A stretch of DNA of 9,117 bases from Burkholderiales bacterium (GTDB lineage: Bacteria; Pseudomonadota; Gammaproteobacteria; Burkholderiales; CAIKXV01). Location: NCBI GenBank assembly GCA_019751575.1, contig JAIENF010000217.1:1-9117 (forward strand). The letters are read 5' to 3'. Under the pieces are notes generated by a model. It ran no database searches. It had not been told where the DNA came from and saw only the letters and a list, made by a program, of their open reading frames with translations. This document shows positions 7,457 to 9,117 of the stretch, piece by piece. The position numbers and the translations under genes are program-made. Each line of letters opens with the position of its first letter. Position 1 is the first letter of the stretch.

Positions 7457-8524
7457 ATGACGATCGTGCTGCAACCGCAGGACCTTCCCGCTGCTGCTGC
7501 ACCCACCGCCACGCCGCGCCTCACGCCGAAGTCGATCGTGCGCCACCTCGACCTCGAGGTGATCGGCCAGGACGAGGCGAAGAAGACCCTCGCCGTTGCG
7601 ATCTACTCGCACCAGCGGAAGCTCGAGGCGGCGGGCGTTCGCGGGACGCCACTGGCCAAGAGCAACATCCTGCTGATCGGCCCGTCCGGCACCGGCAAGA
7701 CGCTGATCTGCGAGACGCTCGCGAGCTTCCTCGGCCTGCCGTTCATCACCGCGGATGCAACTGCGCTGGCGCAGACCCGCTACGTGAACGACGAGATAGA
7801 AGCGATCCTGCAGCGGCTGCTGGATCAGGCCGACGGCGACCTCGCGGTGGCCGAGCGCGGCATCGTGTTCATCGACGAGATCGACAAGCTGAAGGCCCGC
7901 GACGGCCAGCCGGCGGCGGTGTCCGGCGAGTCGGTGCAGCACGCGCTGCTGCGCGTGATGGAGGGCTCGCTGGTCCGCCTGCGCGGCGACGACGGACAGG
8001 CGCCGGCACGCTACATCGACACCTCCGGCATCCTGTTCATCTGCGGCGGCGCCTTCATCGGACTGGACGAGATCATGGCGCAGAACAAGAGCTACGGCTT
8101 CATCTCGACGTCGGGTGACGACGACCGCACGATCCTCGACCGCCTGAACGCACGGGTGAAGCCGACCGACCTGGTCCTGTTCGGACTGATCCCGGAATTC
8201 ACCGGCCGCCTGCCGGTCGTGGCCCGCCTGCAGGACCTCGACCGCGCGGCGCTGGTGCGCATCATGACCGAGCCGCGCAACTCGCTGTACCGCCAGTGCC
8301 AGGCGGTGTTCGAGGCAGAAGGCGTGGAACTGGTGATCGAGCCGCGCGTGTTCGAGGAGATCGCAGACCTCGCCCTCGAGTACCGCACCGGCGCACGAAG
8401 CCTGCGCGGCATCTTCGAGGAACTCGTGACGCCGATCCTCTACGTGGTGCCCGACCAGCCCGAGATCTGCAAGGTGGCGATCACCTCGCTGTTCACCGGA
8501 CCCACGGTCACGCGCGGCAGGTGA
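7457..8524 (+). CDS. ClpX-like AAA+ unfoldase lacking the zinc-binding domain
   Basis: This is a 355-residue AAA+ ATPase closest in pattern to ClpX (ILFICGGAFIGLDE, 192-205; FGLIPEFTGRLPVV, 242-255). The catalytic parts are intact: Walker A GPSGTGKT (75-82), Walker B IVFIDEID (136-143), arginine finger in EFTGR (Arg251) and sensor 2 TGARSLR (311-317). ClpX is usually about 420 residues because of an N-terminal Cys4 zinc domain; here only about 20 Ala/Pro-rich residues precede the AAA+ core. The substrate-gripping GYVG pore loop reads RYVN (108-111). The RKH loop is replaced by a short stretch (RLRGDDGQAPAR). The ClpP-docking IGF tripeptide is replaced by YGF (213-215) in a shortened loop. It is therefore probably a paralogue with its own substrates, perhaps working without ClpP. 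It is transcribed divergently from the thioesterase cluster. The housekeeping clpX should lie elsewhere. Confidence 0.88.
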   Translation: MTIVLQPQDLPAAAAPTATPRLTPKSIVRHLDLEVIGQDEAKKTLAVAIYSHQRKLEAAGVRGTPLAKSNILLIGPSGTGKTLICETLASFLGLPFITADATALAQTRYVNDEIEAILQRLLDQADGDLAVAERGIVFIDEIDKLKARDGQPAAVSGESVQHALLRVMEGSLVRLRGDDGQAPARYIDTSGILFICGGAFIGLDEIMAQNKSYGFISTSGDDDRTILDRLNARVKPTDLVLFGLIPEFTGRLPVVARLQDLDRAALVRIMTEPRNSLYRQCQAVFEAEGVELVIEPRVFEEIADLALEYRTGARSLRGIFEELVTPILYVVPDQPEICKVAITSLFTGPTVTRGR

Positions 8525-8544
8525 CCGCGTCGACCGCCCGGCAG

Positions 8545-9117
8545 CTAGCGATCGTCCGTGCCGAGCAGCCCCTGCGCGCCGCGCAGCCGGATGCGCGCCT
8601 CCGCCAGCCCTGATATCAGGTCGACCCTGACCAGCCGCTGCTCGTGGTGGACCCGGGTCGCGTCCAGCCACTCGAGGATGCTCGCGCGCCCGAACCGGTA
8701 GGCGTCCTCGGCCATCGCCTGCAGCATCGGCAGCCGCTGGGCAGCGTCGGTCTCGAACCGCTGGAGTGCGTCCGCGCGGCGCTGGACCACCGCCTCGTAG
8801 CGATCGACGCCGGCGCTGACCTGTGCCTCGGCGAGCGTCCGCCGCAGCCCGGCCGCCCTGGCCTCCACCCGTGCCTCCTCCAGCGGGCCGCGCCGCGTGT
8901 CGAAGATCGGCAGTTCGACCGACACGCCGAGGAAGTTGGCGCCGCCGTAGGGGTCGCGGGTCCACATCCGGCCGATGCCCAGCGACGGCACCGGGATGCG
9001 GTCCCTGCGCGCCACCTCGATCACTGCGATCGCCGCCGTTTCCTCGCGCGCGGCCGCGACCACCGACGGATGCAGCGCCGTGATGCGGGAGCGTTCGCCG
9101 GGCACCGGGCCACCGAC
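8545..9117 (-). CDS. TolC/CzcC-like outer-membrane efflux protein, C-terminal part, 5' end outside window
   Basis: The frame is open to the right edge, and the last 190 residues are visible. The sequence follows the second repeat of the outer membrane efflux protein family. ALHPSVVAAAREETAAIA is the start of a long helix. RRDRIPVPSLGIGR and FLGVSVELPIFDTRRG form the strand-turn typical of CzcC/CusC-like channels. A long Ala/Arg-rich coiled coil follows, then YRFGRASILEWLDATR near the end of the second helical hairpin. Such proteins form the outer-membrane duct of tripartite RND or MFS pumps, often metal exporters. The adaptor and pump would be expected upstream, beyond the window. A GTG at 9105 is only an internal codon; family residues continue before it. 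It ends 20 bases from the convergent ClpX-like gene, and no terminator is visible in that gap. Confidence 0.88.
   Translation of the reverse strand, partial: VGGPVPGERSRITALHPSVVAAAREETAAIAVIEVARRDRIPVPSLGIGRMWTRDPYGGANFLGVSVELPIFDTRRGPLEEARVEARAAGLRRTLAEAQVSAGVDRYEAVVQRRADALQRFETDAAQRLPMLQAMAEDAYRFGRASILEWLDATRVHHEQRLVRVDLISGLAEARIRLRGAQGLLGTDDR

Noticed and set aside
8525..8544. Terminator between the convergent ClpX-like and TolC-like genes
   Set aside because: The 20-base gap contains no hairpin followed by a T-run on either strand.
7346..8965. A 539-codon minus-strand frame across the ClpX-like gene
   Set aside because: It overlaps an intact AAA+ gene and part of the TolC-like gene in the wrong frame, and shows no domain.

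Overview
The window is dense, GC-rich bacterial chromosome. Protein types and sequence styles (EttA, a class II ribonucleotide reductase with two TSCPD domains and a cysteine-rich tail, REP-like spacers) fit a betaproteobacterium, possibly Burkholderiales or a relative. This assignment is by recognition only. Every stretch longer than about 150 bases is coding, and the only sizeable spacer (about 140 bases) is filled by repeats.

Layout. Positions 1-4099 hold three closely spaced plus-strand genes: the 3' part of a B12-dependent ribonucleotide reductase (nrdJ), a pyridoxamine-phosphate-oxidase-like flavoprotein, and a 14-TM-type MFS (DHA2) exporter. A 140-bp repeat element with perfect 24-bp inverted ends fills the gap up to a convergent minus-strand cluster. 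Read 5' to 3', that cluster is a FlK-like hotdog thioesterase (about 7361-6954), an AhpD/carboxymuconolactone-decarboxylase-family protein (6927-6334), EttA (6276-4609), and a small protein matching the DsrE-like C-terminal domain of YedF (4601-4242). A plus-strand ClpX-like AAA+ ATPase (7457-8524) diverges from the cluster. A TolC/CzcC-like outer-membrane efflux protein, cut by the right edge, converges on the ATPase gene.

Main discovery. The AhpD-like reading frame is interrupted by a single UGA at 6687-6685, exactly where the second cysteine of the family's redox CxxC motif should be (CNY-UGA-MAHT). The frame resumes intact for 116 more residues. A hairpin with a G-containing apical loop begins 12 nt after the UGA, in the position expected of a bacterial SECIS. 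The same strand carries a YedF-type gene, a family linked to selenium metabolism. The simplest reading is a selenoprotein with a CxxU active site in a small selenium-linked redox cluster. No selA, selB, selC or selD lies inside the window, so decoding capacity must be checked elsewhere in the genome.

Second point of interest. The ClpX-like ATPase keeps the AAA+ catalytic core but lacks the zinc-binding domain. Its pore loop, RKH loop and ClpP-docking loop also differ from those of canonical ClpX.
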